This document shows positions 24,788 through 34,093 of a stretch of DNA of 64,000 nt, piece after piece. The notes beneath the pieces are model-generated. The model searched no databases, was not told the origin of the DNA, and saw only the letters and a list, made by a program, of their open reading frames with translations. The stretch is taken from NCBI RefSeq assembly GCF_900111935.1, contig NZ_FOYN01000004.1, positions 124,001-188,000 of the forward strand, given 5' to 3'. Origin of the DNA: Halorubrum sodomense (GTDB lineage Archaea > Halobacteriota > Halobacteria > Halobacteriales > Haloferacaceae). Position numbers and translations under genes: made by a program. The stretch's first letter is position 1. Every line of letters begins with the position of its first letter.

Positions 24788-25315
24788 TCAGCTCCCGCCG
24801 AGCCGCTTCCGAAGCCCGAGCGCGGCGCCGGCGACGACACCGACGAAGCCGACCAGGAACGCCGCCGGCTGGAGGAGGACGCGCTGCGCGACGACGCCCA
24901 CGGGCTCGCGCTCGACGGTCCGGGTCCAGAACTCGTACCGCTCGCCGTCGTACGCGACGATCAACAGGCCGTCCCCGAGCGTCGGCTCCGTCGGGTACGA
25001 CAGCGAGTCGACGCGTTCGTCCGGTCTCTCGACCCCGAACCCGCCTTCGGGAGCGTCGCGGGCGCGGTCGAACGCCGCCCGGGCCTCGGGCGCGAGGTCG
25101 GCGTACGCGACGACCCCGTTCGACGCTTCGGCGCTGCCGTTCGCTCTCCCGGCCGCCGGCGACTCGATGCCGGCCGCCGACCCCTCTCCCACCGGCCGGA
25201 CCGTGTGCGTGTACGCGGGGTCCGGCTCACCGACCGAGACGGGGAGATACAGGGGGTTCGCCATCAGGAGGAGGCCGAGCGCGACGAGCGCGGCGGCCGC
25301 GAGCGGGGTGCGCAT
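24788..25315 (-). CDS. Haloarchaeal membrane-anchored protein of unknown function
   Basis: 175 residues. There is one N-terminal transmembrane segment (about 4-24), an extracellular-type acidic domain (30-140) with VVAYADLAPEARAAFDRAR, and one C-terminal transmembrane segment (about 147-168). The topology suggests a loop outside the cell held by two helices. No enzyme motif. Confidence 0.75.
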   Translation of the reverse strand: MRTPLAAAALVALGLLLMANPLYLPVSVGEPDPAYTHTVRPVGEGSAAGIESPAAGRANGSAEASNGVVAYADLAPEARAAFDRARDAPEGGFGVERPDERVDSLSYPTEPTLGDGLLIVAYDGERYEFWTRTVEREPVGVVAQRVLLQPAAFLVGFVGVVAGAALGLRKRLGGS

Positions 25316-25355
25316 ACCCCGGGTTCGGCGGGCCGGGAGTTGAGCCTTTCCGACC

Positions 25356-26120
25356 CTACCGCCCGATCGTCCCCTGCCGCGTGACGGGCGCGTCGGGGTC
25401 GACGAGGAAGGCGACGACCGTCGCGCCCTCGCCGCCCGCGGTCACGGTCGGCGGGGCGCCGTCGCCGGTCCACAGGACGCTCTCCGTCTCGTCGAGGGCG
25501 GCGCCGCCGACGTCGACCGACCCCTCGAAGACGTACGCGTAGGCGTCTCGTTCCCCGGCCGCCGGGAGCGTCGCGCCTTCGTTCGCGTCGAGTCGAACGT
25601 CGTAGCAGTCGACCGCGTTGCGCACGGTGAACGGGTGATCCGCGCCCGCGGACGCGAACACGCGGCGCCACTCGTTCGGCTCGGGGTCCGGCAGCGGGCC
25701 GTGCTGGATCCCGGGCGCTAAGCCGAGCTCCCGCGGGCGGACGAAGATCTGGAGCATCCGGAGCGGCGGGTCGTCCGCGAGCGTCTCCTCGGCGTGCCAG
25801 AACCCCTCGCCGGCGTTCATCACGAGCAGGTGGTCGGCGTCCGTGACGAGCTCGTTTCCCTCGCGGTCGTCGTGGCGCATCACGCCCGCGGGCACCCACG
25901 AGACGATCTCCTCGTCGCGGTGCTGGTGCATCCGGATCAGCGTGCCGGGGTCCATGAACGACTCGACGACCGTCGACAGCGGGCCGTAGCCGTGGTCGTC
26001 GTGGTCCGGGAGGTTGCGGCCGGGGAAGTTGAACCGAGTGCGGAACTTCCCCTGGTCCTGAAAGACGTCGGATCGGGGCGCGGGGTAGAGCCCGCGGTCG
26101 GTGGTCGTGGTGGAGTCCAT
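25356..26120 (-). CDS. Pirin-family protein
   Basis: 254 residues from the ATG at 26120. The pirin N-terminal bicupin is recognisable: FNFPGRNLPDHDDHGYGPL, then the metal-binding HQHRDEEIVSWV with His/His/Glu, and MNAGEGFWHAEE. The C-terminal cupin follows. Pirins are iron-binding proteins; some have quercetinase activity. Divergent from the methyltransferase gene, with 143 bases between. Confidence 0.9.
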   Translation of the reverse strand: MDSTTTTDRGLYPAPRSDVFQDQGKFRTRFNFPGRNLPDHDDHGYGPLSTVVESFMDPGTLIRMHQHRDEEIVSWVPAGVMRHDDREGNELVTDADHLLVMNAGEGFWHAEETLADDPPLRMLQIFVRPRELGLAPGIQHGPLPDPEPNEWRRVFASAGADHPFTVRNAVDCYDVRLDANEGATLPAAGERDAYAYVFEGSVDVGGAALDETESVLWTGDGAPPTVTAGGEGATVVAFLVDPDAPVTRQGTIGR

Positions 26121-26263
26121 TACCAACTGGTAAAATCTCCGTCGGCAAAAGCCGTCCGGTGGAGGGGACCGGCGGAAGGCGGGGTGTGGACGGCGAGCGA
26201 GGCGCGGGTGCCGCCCCGCGACGGCGACGCGCTCTTTTGTCCCGCTCCCCACAATCCGGTACC

Positions 26264-26872
26264 GTGACGACCGTCCTCTCGGATCTCGACCGCCGCAAGC
26301 GCGACGACCGGCCGGACGGGACGTTCTACGACGAGCCGCGGTTCGTCACCCACGCCGACGACGCGTTCCTCGCGCGGCTGACCGAGCTGTACGACTCCGT
26401 CACCGAGCCCGGCGACCGCGTCCTCGACGCGATGAGCAGCTGGGTGTCGCACCTGCCCGACACCGACTACGAGCGCGTCGTCGGCCACGGGCTCAACGAG
26501 GCCGAGCTGGCCGCGAACGACCGGCTCGACGAGTTCGTCGTCACCGACCTCAACGCCGATCGGTCGCTCCCGTTCGACGACGACGCCTTCGACGTCGTCT
26601 GCTGTGCGCTGTCGGTCCAGTACCTCCAGCATCCCGGGGCCGTGTTCGCGGAGTTCGCCCGCGTCCTCGCCCCCGGCGGAACGGTCGTCGTGAGCTTCTC
26701 GAACCGCATGTTCCCGACGAAGGCCGTGCGCGCGTGGCGCGCCGCTTCGATGGCCGAGCGCGCCGACCTCGTCGAGGAATACCTCGCCGCGGGCGGGTTC
26801 GAGGTCACCGAGCGGATCGCGGAGCGGCCGGGGGAGGACCCGTTCCACGCCGTGGTCGGGAGGCTCCCGTGA
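26264..26872 (+). CDS. Class I SAM-dependent methyltransferase
   Basis: 202 residues from a GTG. Motif I is weak (DRVLDAMSSWVSHLP), followed by motif II-like FVVTDLNADRSLPFDDDAFDVVCCALSV and RVLAPGGTVVVSFSNRM. This resembles type 11 methyltransferases with a modified glycine-rich loop. It overlaps the next gene by four bases (GTGA). Substrate unknown. Confidence 0.85.
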   Translation: MTTVLSDLDRRKRDDRPDGTFYDEPRFVTHADDAFLARLTELYDSVTEPGDRVLDAMSSWVSHLPDTDYERVVGHGLNEAELAANDRLDEFVVTDLNADRSLPFDDDAFDVVCCALSVQYLQHPGAVFAEFARVLAPGGTVVVSFSNRMFPTKAVRAWRAASMAERADLVEEYLAAGGFEVTERIAERPGEDPFHAVVGRLP

Positions 26873-27273
26873 CGCCGCGCGGCGTCGCGGTCGTCGCCTT
26901 CGACCTCGCGCTCGCCGTCACGCTCGGCGCGGCCGCGCGGCTCGCGCACGTGCTGTGGTACCGCGCCCTCGCGACGAGCGTCGCCGTCGACTTCGCCGGT
27001 TCGGTCGCCCTCGGCCTCGTGTTCGGGGTCGGGCACGTCCTCGTCGCCTCCGGCGACCGCGTCTTCGGCACCGCGGAGCGGGACGCCGACGCGTGGGTGT
27101 TTCGCCCGCGACGCGTCGCCGCCGCGTTCGGGGTCGGCTTCCTGCTCCACGCGTCGATAGCGCCGGCGTTCACGCCGTTCGGGCTCGAACCGAGCGGCGT
27201 CAACGCGGTGCTCGCGACCGGCGGCGCCGCGGTCGGGCTCTGGTCGCTCGCCGTCCGTCGGAGAACGCGGTAG
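26869..27273 (+). CDS. Small four-helix membrane protein
   Basis: 134 residues from a GTG overlapping the methyltransferase stop. Transmembrane segments at about 8-28, 40-60, 82-100 and 108-126. No family named. The coupling to the methyltransferase suggests a shared process. Confidence 0.7.
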   Translation: MTPRGVAVVAFDLALAVTLGAAARLAHVLWYRALATSVAVDFAGSVALGLVFGVGHVLVASGDRVFGTAERDADAWVFRPRRVAAAFGVGFLLHASIAPAFTPFGLEPSGVNAVLATGGAAVGLWSLAVRRRTR

Positions 27274-27311
27274 GGGGCGGGGCCGAAACGCCCGACTCCG
27301 AGGCCGCTCGT

Positions 27312-28655
27312 TCAGTCCGCGGCCGCCGGCTCGACCGTTTCCAGGCCGGACCCGCTCGGCGGCCGGAGGGCGAAGGTCGCCAGTCCCGCGGCGACCGCCA
27401 GCCCGCCGCCGAGGAGGAACGTCGGGTTCCAGCCGAGGGCCGCGACGAGGTAGCCGGCGACGACGCCGGAGAAGACGCCGCCGCCGACCTTCGCGGTGTA
27501 CAGGACCGCGTAGTTGCCGGAGGAGTTGGCCGCGCCGTAGTAGTCGGCCAGGAGCGACGGGAAGAAGACGTACAGCGGCGAGGAAAAGAACATCGCTCCG
27601 AGGACGAACACGACGAAGACGGCGCCGTTGCCCGCCTCGCCGGCGCCGACGAGGCCGATCCGGAACAGCCCGGCGAGGAGGAACGAGCCCGCCATCACGC
27701 GCTTGCGGCTGAAGCGGTCGGTCGCCTCGCCGAGGATCAGCCGCGAGACGCCTGCCGCGACGGGCAGCAGGGTCGCCGACAGCGTCGCGACGAGCGCCGC
27801 GAGCCCGAAGTTCTCCGCGAACCGGACCACGTTCGCGATGACCAGGAGGTCGGCGCTCGCCATCGCGATGAACATCGCGTACAGGAGCCAGAACTGCCAC
27901 GTCGTGAGCATCTCTCGCGTCGAGTAGTTTCGGCCGCGGATCGACGCCGCGAGGCCCTCGTCGCCGTCGTCGTCGCCGTCCGCCCGATCCAGCCAGTCCT
28001 TCGGGGGGTCTCGGAGGAGGAGCGACCCGACCAGCGTCACGACCAGGATCCCGATCCCGATGTTGCGGAGCACGTCGCTGTACGCCGTCACGGTCGCGTT
28101 CGCGCGGACGTACGGGACGACGAGGGCGCTCCCGGCGGCGAACGCCATCGTCCCGACCCCGGTCGTCAGCCCCGTTCGGTCGGGGAACCACTTGACTGCG
28201 GTGTTGACCGCGACGGTGTAGACGATGCCGACGCCGACCGCGCCCAGCGAGTACAGCAGGTACAGCTGCCAGAGGCTCGTCGCGTACGCGAGCCCGACGT
28301 ACCCGCCGCCGGCCAGGATCGCCGCGAGGAACGTGAGCGCACCCGGGCCGCGGCTGTCCCGCCACTTTCCCGCGGGGAACTGCGAGAGCGACTGGAACAC
28401 CACGTAAAACGAGAACACCGCGCCGAGCGCCGGGAGCGCGATGTCGAGGCCCTCCGAGAGCGCCGGCGAGATCGACGACCAGACGTACTGGTACGGGCTC
28501 ACCGCGGCCATCATCCCGGCGGCGGCGGCGATCTGCCACCACCGCGAGAAGCCGAGGGTGTCGGCCGCGCGCGCGGCGTAGTCGACGCCGCCGGCCGTCG
28601 CCGCTCCCTCCGCTTCCCCATCGGCGTCCTCCGCCGTCGGTTCGCCCTCACCCAT
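27312..28655 (-). CDS. MFS transporter, OFA (oxalate/formate antiporter)-like
   Basis: 447 residues, twelve transmembrane helices. The N-terminal acidic tail precedes WWQIAAAAGMMAAVSPYQYVWSSI. Conserved loops include KWFPDRTGLTTGVGTMAF, typical of the OFA group, and FSRKRVMAGS between helices 8 and 9. Substrate would be a small monocarboxylate or similar anion. Confidence 0.85.
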   Translation of the reverse strand: MGEGEPTAEDADGEAEGAATAGGVDYAARAADTLGFSRWWQIAAAAGMMAAVSPYQYVWSSISPALSEGLDIALPALGAVFSFYVVFQSLSQFPAGKWRDSRGPGALTFLAAILAGGGYVGLAYATSLWQLYLLYSLGAVGVGIVYTVAVNTAVKWFPDRTGLTTGVGTMAFAAGSALVVPYVRANATVTAYSDVLRNIGIGILVVTLVGSLLLRDPPKDWLDRADGDDDGDEGLAASIRGRNYSTREMLTTWQFWLLYAMFIAMASADLLVIANVVRFAENFGLAALVATLSATLLPVAAGVSRLILGEATDRFSRKRVMAGSFLLAGLFRIGLVGAGEAGNGAVFVVFVLGAMFFSSPLYVFFPSLLADYYGAANSSGNYAVLYTAKVGGGVFSGVVAGYLVAALGWNPTFLLGGGLAVAAGLATFALRPPSGSGLETVEPAAAD

Positions 28656-28996
28656 CGTCGTTCGTCGTCCGCGTGCTGTCGGTCTGTGTCATGACGTGCG
28701 TGTCCCGTGTCGGTCCGCGTCCCCGCGCCCGTCTCTCCGTCCGTCGCGGGGCGGGCCGCTCGTTTTCACTCACCGCACTCGTCGACTAAAACGCGTCGTT
28801 GCGGTCGGTCCCCCGCGCCGACTCGCACGACGCGGACCTCGCGGTGATCGGCGCCGCCCGCCGACCCGGGCTCGACCGCCTCCGTCACTCCGACTCGGTC
28901 CCGGCCCGCGTCCGGCGTTTCGCTCCGTCACCGCGTCCTCGACGCCGCGGTCGCCGCCACGCGACCGATTAAGTGGATCGGAGCCCAACGATCGGT
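28656..28996. other. Divergent intergenic region, 341 bases
   Basis: GC-rich with no supportable gene. A TATA-like GATTAAGT at about 28966-28973 lies 25-30 bases before the GTG of the oxidoreductase gene, suggesting a leaderless start. Confidence 0.4.
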
Positions 28997-30079
28997 GTGA
29001 CCCACGTAGGCATCGTCGGCGCGGGCGCCGGGGCGGCCGCGGCGGCGTTCGTGATCGACAGCACCGTGCCCGACGCGGACGTGACCGTCCTTGAGAAGTC
29101 CGGCGGCCTCTGCGGGCGCGCGGCGACCCGCCGCCACGACGACCTCACGTACGACTACGGGGCGAACTACCTGAAAAGCGACGACGACCGCGTCGTCGAA
29201 CTGATCACCGAGACGCTCGACGACGAGGGGCTCGTCGACGTGACCGATCCGGTGTACACCTTCGAGGCGGACGGAGCGGTGTCCCCGGGCCGCGACGCCG
29301 ACGACCACAAGTGGAGCTACCGGCGGGGGCTCACACAGATCGCGAAGCGGTTGTTCGGCCGCACCGACGCGACCGTCCACCGACGCACCCGGGTCGAGAC
29401 GGTGCGGCGGGTCGACGGTGCGGGCGGCGCGGGCGGGGGCGCAGACGAAGCGAACGGCGACGACCGCTGGGAACTCGACGACGCGGACGGCGAGACGCAC
29501 GGGCCGTTCGACGCGCTGCTGTTGAATCCGCCGGCCCCGCAGACGGCCGAGCTGCTCCGGACGGCCGAGTGGGACGACCCGCTCCGCGAGACGCTCGTCG
29601 AGGCCGTCGGGAGTGTCGAGTACGGGAGCGTCTGGACCGCGGTCCTCCACTACCCGTTCTCGCTCGACGTTCCCTACTACGCGCTCGTCAACACCGACAA
29701 GGAGCACGCGGTCGGCTGGATCTCCCGCGAGGAGTGTAAGGCCGGCCACGTCCCCGACGGGGAGACGCTGCTCGTCGTCCAAGCGAACGGCGCGTGGTCC
29801 GCCGCGCACTACGACGACGACCCGGCCCGGAACGTCGACGCGCTGGCGGCCCACGCCGCCGACATCATCGGCGACGATCGGCTGGCCGACCCGGCGTGGA
29901 CCGACCATCAGGGGTGGCGCTACGCGCTCCCCGAGGGCGGCGTCGACCGCGGTCCCGTCGACTCGGCGCGCGACGTGGGGCTGTACCTCCTCGGCGACTG
30001 GGTCGCCGGCGAGGGACGCCTCCACGCCGCGATCGCGAACGGGCTCGACGCCGGCGAGCGCGTCGCGTACCGGATCTAG
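28997..30079 (+). CDS. FAD-dependent oxidoreductase, renalase/amine-oxidase-like
   Basis: 360 residues from a GTG. The FAD-binding Rossmann motif VGIVGAGAGAAAAAFVI is at the N-terminus, followed by VLEKSGGLCGRAATRR (second glycine/arginine box) and DYGANYLKSDD. The C-terminal FAD motif is in GLYLLGDWVAGEGRLHAAIANGLDAGER. This is the layout of renalase-like NAD(P)/FAD proteins. Electron donor and substrate unknown. Confidence 0.85.
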   Translation: MTHVGIVGAGAGAAAAAFVIDSTVPDADVTVLEKSGGLCGRAATRRHDDLTYDYGANYLKSDDDRVVELITETLDDEGLVDVTDPVYTFEADGAVSPGRDADDHKWSYRRGLTQIAKRLFGRTDATVHRRTRVETVRRVDGAGGAGGGADEANGDDRWELDDADGETHGPFDALLLNPPAPQTAELLRTAEWDDPLRETLVEAVGSVEYGSVWTAVLHYPFSLDVPYYALVNTDKEHAVGWISREECKAGHVPDGETLLVVQANGAWSAAHYDDDPARNVDALAAHAADIIGDDRLADPAWTDHQGWRYALPEGGVDRGPVDSARDVGLYLLGDWVAGEGRLHAAIANGLDAGERVAYRI

Positions 30080-30204
30080 GGAGGAGCGGGAAACGAGAGA
30101 TTCGGGGATGGCGCCGCGGTCGGACGCGGCGGCGCCGCTCCGAGAACGGCGGCTTTTCGAAAAAGCGGTTCTGCGACGCCTCGGCCGGCGGCCGGGCGGT
30201 CGCG

Positions 30205-30492
30205 TCAGTTCGTCGTGATCCGGTACTCGACCGTGCCCAGACCGGGGAGCGTGAGCGTCTGGACCCGTCCGCTGCGTCGGCGCAGGGTCCGCAGGACGGA
30301 CCGCGAGAGGATGGCGAGCGCGACGGTGCCGGTCAACAGCGCGACGCTCGCCACCGGGTACGCGAACGCGACGAACGGAACGACGATGAGCGCGAGGAAC
30401 GCGAGGGTTCCCAGCGGCGAGCGACTGCCCGGCGGCGATTCGGAGCCGATCCGTCGGTGCTGGTCCGCCGAGATCATGGAGCCTTGATTCAT
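30205..30492 (-). CDS. Small two-helix membrane protein
   Basis: 95 residues. Transmembrane helices at about 28-46 and 47-65 (FLALIVVPFVAFAYPVASVA), then a basic segment and a C-terminal strand region (LTLPGLGTVEYRITT). No known family recognised. Confidence 0.6.
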   Translation of the reverse strand: MNQGSMISADQHRRIGSESPPGSRSPLGTLAFLALIVVPFVAFAYPVASVALLTGTVALAILSRSVLRTLRRRSGRVQTLTLPGLGTVEYRITTN

Positions 30493-30834
30493 ATCTCACC
30501 CTACACGCTCCGACGACTAAAACCTTTCATATTCCAAATAAGTTTTGAGAAATGGTACCAACACTCACGCACGGAAAACATCTAAAACGGTCGTTCATGC
30601 CGTGTAAGTGGTACCATGGGAACGGTTAGTACACTTCTCATATATCTGTGACATACGTCGGTCGGTGGCGCCGATCCCGCCCGGTGGTTGGGGGTTCCCG
30701 GTGGGCGCGGACGCCGCTCGCGGTTCCGGCGTCGGGGGGCGCGCTCCGCCGGCGGCGACGCCGGACCGGCACCGCGTTCGGCGGTGGCTTTATTCCGGTT
30801 CGAGTCGTCCCGTAGATACGGACAGAGACACACG
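30493..30834. other. Intergenic region with repeated palindrome, 342 bases
   Basis: A local AT-rich island in a GC-rich region. TGGTACCA occurs at 30553-30560 and 30609-30616, 56 bases apart. A TATA-like TCATATATC (30637-30645) has no obvious downstream gene start within 60 bases. No coding region is visible. Confidence 0.45.
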
Positions 30835-31134
30835 ATGACACCCGACACTCCCACTACCGATCCAGCGCTCGTCGTTTCCGCCCCGGAGCGCAGGCGCGCG
30901 GTCGCCGGCCTCGCCGACGACACCGTCGAGACGGTCGCAGATCTGCGCGTTCGCGGCCGGGCCGACGAGATCGCCGCCGAGCTCCGCGAGACGCACCTGC
31001 CGGCCTTAGAGGAGGCCGGCTACATCGAGTGGGACCGGGAGGCCGGGACCATCGAACCCGGCCCCAACTTCGAGGAGGCCGCGGCCCACGTCGACGACCT
31101 CCCGATGCCGGAGCCGGAGCCCTCCGACGACTGA
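30835..31134 (+). CDS. DUF7344-like winged-helix protein
   Basis: 99 residues. The pattern APERRRAVAGLADD...ETHLPALEEAGYIEWDREAGTIEPG matches the haloarchaeal DUF7344 winged helix, though shorter. Probably a DNA-binding regulator. It precedes the DNA methylase by 91 bases in the same direction. Confidence 0.75.
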   Translation: MTPDTPTTDPALVVSAPERRRAVAGLADDTVETVADLRVRGRADEIAAELRETHLPALEEAGYIEWDREAGTIEPGPNFEEAAAHVDDLPMPEPEPSDD

Positions 31135-31225
31135 CGCTCCGACCGATCGCGCGCCCCGGCACGAGGCCCCGCCGCCGGCGCGGCCCGGGACGTTTTTGTC
31201 CGGGCGCGAGCGACACCCGACAGCG

Positions 31226-32146
31226 ATGGCCGAGCCGATCCTCAAGTGGGCGGGCGGGAAACGGCAGCTGCTCGACGAGCTGTACGCCCGGTTCCCGTCC
31301 TCCTTCGGCCGGTACCACGAGCCGTTCGTCGGCGGCGGCGCCGTCTTCTTCGACCTGGAACCGCCGCACGCGACGATCAACGACGCGAACCCGCGGCTCG
31401 TGAACTTCTACGAGCAGGTCCGCGACCGCCCCGACGAACTGCTCTCTCGGCTGGCCTCGTTCGACGACCCCGAGAGCGACCCCGACCCGGAGTTCCCGTA
31501 CGCCGCGGAGACCGCGCGCGGTCAGGCCGTCGACAGCTACTACTACCAACAGCGCGCGCGGTTCAACCGCCGCCCGTACGAGGGGGAGTTCGACCCGCTC
31601 GAAGAGGCCGCCCTCCTCCTCTACCTCAACCGCACCTGCTACAACGGCCTCTACCGCGAGAACGCGGACGGCGGATTCAACGTCCCGGTCGGGCGGTACG
31701 TCGACCCCGACTGGGTTCAGCGAGACCGCGTCCGGCGCGCGAGCGATCTGCTGGCCGACGCCGAGATCCGACGGGGAGACTTCGCGTACGTCCTCGACGC
31801 GGCGGAACCGGGCGATCTGGTCTACTTCGACCCGCCGTACGAGCCGATGAGCGCGACCGCGAACTTCAACGAGTACAGCGCGTCGGGGTTCGACCGCGAG
31901 GACCAGCGCCGCCTGCTCGACGTCGCCGGCGAACTCGACGACGCCGGGGTGTGGGTCGTGCTCTCGAACAGCGGCATGATGTACGACGCGTACGCCGACG
32001 CGGGGTTCCGCGTCGACCGCGAAGACGCGACACGCGCGATCAACAGCGACGCCGACAACCGGGACGCCGTCGACGAGATCGTCGCGACGAACGTCCCGCC
32101 CGCCGAGCGCCGGGAGGCCGGCCAGCGGAAGCTCTCTCGCTTCTGA
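31226..32146 (+). CDS. Dam-like (D12 class) adenine-N6 DNA methyltransferase
   Basis: 306 residues. The SAM motif is WAGGKRQLLDEL plus YHEPFVGGGAVFF (motif I), with NDANPRLVNFY and the catalytic DPPY in VYFDPPYEPM (about residue 203). This is the Dam/DpnM order. No restriction endonuclease is nearby, so it is an orphan methylase, which in the Dam family usually acts at GATC. Specificity is inferred from family only. Confidence 0.88.
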   Translation: MAEPILKWAGGKRQLLDELYARFPSSFGRYHEPFVGGGAVFFDLEPPHATINDANPRLVNFYEQVRDRPDELLSRLASFDDPESDPDPEFPYAAETARGQAVDSYYYQQRARFNRRPYEGEFDPLEEAALLLYLNRTCYNGLYRENADGGFNVPVGRYVDPDWVQRDRVRRASDLLADAEIRRGDFAYVLDAAEPGDLVYFDPPYEPMSATANFNEYSASGFDREDQRRLLDVAGELDDAGVWVVLSNSGMMYDAYADAGFRVDREDATRAINSDADNRDAVDEIVATNVPPAERREAGQRKLSRF

Positions 32147-32263
32147 ACCGGTCCCGAGCGGCCGCCGGCGGCAGCGACCGCCGGGGCCGCCGGTGTCGGT
32201 TTCCGCGTCCCCGACCGCGCCGTTACGGCGGGCTTTTTGACCTCCCCCGCCGACGGCCAGGGT

Positions 32264-32713
32264 ATGACCGATCTCGATATCGACCTCGTCCTCGTGCCCG
32301 TCGACGGCAGCGAGGAGTCACACGAGGCGGTCGATTACGCCATCGCGCTCGCGAGCGAGTACGGCGCCGGCGTCCACGCGCTGTACGTGCTCGACGAGGA
32401 GGTCGTCCGCGCCATCGACCACGGCGTGGTCGACGAGAGCGAGGTGGCCGCCGACTCCGAGGCGTTCACCGACTCCGTCGCGCGCCGCGCGGAGGCTGCC
32501 GAGGTCCCCCACAGCAACTCCATCGCCTACGGCTTCTCCACGTCGGTGAAGACCGTCCACCCCGGGAGCGTCGTCCTCGACACCGCCGAGGAGCTGGAGT
32601 CGGACTTCATCGTCGTCCCGCGCGAGCCGGTCTCCGGCGATCCCGGCGAGGTGCTGGGGAAGGCCGCGGAGTACGTCCTGCTGTACGCGAGCCAGCCCGT
32701 GTTGTCCGTCTGA
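32264..32713 (+). CDS. Universal stress protein (UspA family)
   Basis: 149 residues. VLVPVDGSEESHEAVDYAIALA is the UspA N-terminus, but the ATP-binding G-x2-G-x9-G(S/T) loop is replaced near the C-terminus by VPREPVSGDPGEVLGKAAEYV, so nucleotide binding is uncertain. The stop overlaps the next ATG (TGATG). Confidence 0.88.
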   Translation: MTDLDIDLVLVPVDGSEESHEAVDYAIALASEYGAGVHALYVLDEEVVRAIDHGVVDESEVAADSEAFTDSVARRAEAAEVPHSNSIAYGFSTSVKTVHPGSVVLDTAEELESDFIVVPREPVSGDPGEVLGKAAEYVLLYASQPVLSV

Positions 32714-33522
32714 TGGTCGTCGGCCTCCTCCCGGCGGGAACGACGCTACCCCCCCTCCCCCACCTCCTCGTCGTCCTGCTCGCGACCGGCGGGGTCGTCG
32801 CCGCGCTCCGCCGCCGGCGCCCGCGGGTCACCGCCCGGCGCGTGCTCGCGCTCGCCCCGTGGATGGCGCTCGGCTCCGCGGCCCACGTCCTCTACGTCGT
32901 CGATGCGCTCCCGCCCCTCCTCGCCCCGTTCGCCGGATCTCCGACCGTCTATCTCACGGTGGGGTCGCTGGCGGGCGCGGCGTGGCTCGCCGCCGCCGCC
33001 GCTCGCCCGGACCGGGTGGCGACGGCCCTCGCGGCCGCGGGCGCGCTCTGCCTCCTCCCCGTCGTCGCCGTCGCCCTCGGGACCGGGCTCTCTCTCGCCG
33101 GCGCGCGCTGGTCGGCGGTCGCGCTCGCGCTCGCCCTCCCGATCACCGGCGCCGCCTGGGCCGGCCTGACGCGCCTCCGGCCCGAGGTCGCGGTCACCGG
33201 CGGCGTCGGCGCCCTCGCGCTGTTCGGCCACGCGCTCGACGGCGTCTCGACCGCGGTCGGCACGACCCAGCTCGGCTTCGGCGAGCGCACGCCGATATCG
33301 CGGATCCTCCTGGAACTCGGCGGGATCCCCCCGGTGCCGGTGTTGGGCGAGGGGTGGCTGTTCCTGCTCGTGAAGCTCGCGGTCGCGAGCGCCGTCGTGT
33401 GGCTGTTCGCGGCGTACGTCCGCGAGGAGCCGGCGGAGGGGTACCTCCTCTTAGGCTTCGTCGCGGCGATGGGGCTCGGGCCGGCCGCGCATAACCTGCT
33501 GTTGTTCTCCGTCGCGGCGTGA
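32713..33522 (+). CDS. DUF63-family membrane protein
   Basis: 269 residues with seven or eight transmembrane helices. The pattern WMALGSAAHVLYVV...GHALDGVSTAVGTTQLGFGERTPIS is typical of DUF63, an archaeal conserved family of unknown function. Translationally coupled to the UspA gene. Confidence 0.85.
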   Translation: MVVGLLPAGTTLPPLPHLLVVLLATGGVVAALRRRRPRVTARRVLALAPWMALGSAAHVLYVVDALPPLLAPFAGSPTVYLTVGSLAGAAWLAAAAARPDRVATALAAAGALCLLPVVAVALGTGLSLAGARWSAVALALALPITGAAWAGLTRLRPEVAVTGGVGALALFGHALDGVSTAVGTTQLGFGERTPISRILLELGGIPPVPVLGEGWLFLLVKLAVASAVVWLFAAYVREEPAEGYLLLGFVAAMGLGPAAHNLLLFSVAA

Positions 33523-33537
33523 ACTCGGCGTCCGTCC

Positions 33538-34020
33538 TCAGCGGACCGCCAGCGCGAACGCGACCGTGACGCCGGCGAGCAGGACGGCCTGGACGAACGC
33601 GCTGGCGAGGGCGCCGACGGCCGCGTAGGCCGCCTGCCGAGCGGCCTCGCGCGTGTCGCCGTCGTGCTCGTCGAGGGCGGCGACGAAGACGGTGCCCCCC
33701 AATCCGACGACGAGCCCGATCGGGCCGAGCGGGATCAGGAGCGCGATCCCGACCAGCGTCCCGACGACGACCGTCCGGGTCGAGGCCCCGCCGAGCCGCC
33801 CGGAGACCATCCCCGACGCGACGTCCGCGGCGGCGGCGAAAAGCGAGACGACGACGAGCGCGACCGCCACGGCGAGGCTCGGCTCCGCGAACCCGGTGGT
33901 GTACGCGTAGCCGACGACGGTCAGCGCCGCGAGGACGCCGCCCGGCACGAGCGGGACGAACGAGCTGGCCGTCCAGACGACGAGCAGCGCGATCGCCACC
34001 CCGGCCGCGAGAGTCACCAT
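33538..34020 (-). CDS. DUF456-family membrane protein
   Basis: 160 residues with four or five transmembrane segments. The signature is FVPLVPGGVLAALTVVGYAYTTGF followed by a glycine-rich helix IGPIGLVVGLGGTVF, matching DUF456. Function unknown. Convergent with DUF63. Confidence 0.8.
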   Translation of the reverse strand: MVTLAAGVAIALLVVWTASSFVPLVPGGVLAALTVVGYAYTTGFAEPSLAVAVALVVVSLFAAAADVASGMVSGRLGGASTRTVVVGTLVGIALLIPLGPIGLVVGLGGTVFVAALDEHDGDTREAARQAAYAAVGALASAFVQAVLLAGVTVAFALAVR

Positions 34021-34093
34021 ACGGACCGGACGCTACGTGCGCTGAAAACACTTCACTTCGATCGACCCGGCGGGGACGGGTCCGCCGACGCCG

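Noticed and set aside
26280-28542. Opposite-strand 691-codon frame over the methyltransferase and transporter genes.
   Set aside because: Arg-rich shadow; both overlapped genes have clear families.
30616-30654. Tiny frame MGTVSTLLIYL after a TGGTACCA palindrome.
   Set aside because: Too short, no conservation evidence; the region is better read as regulatory.
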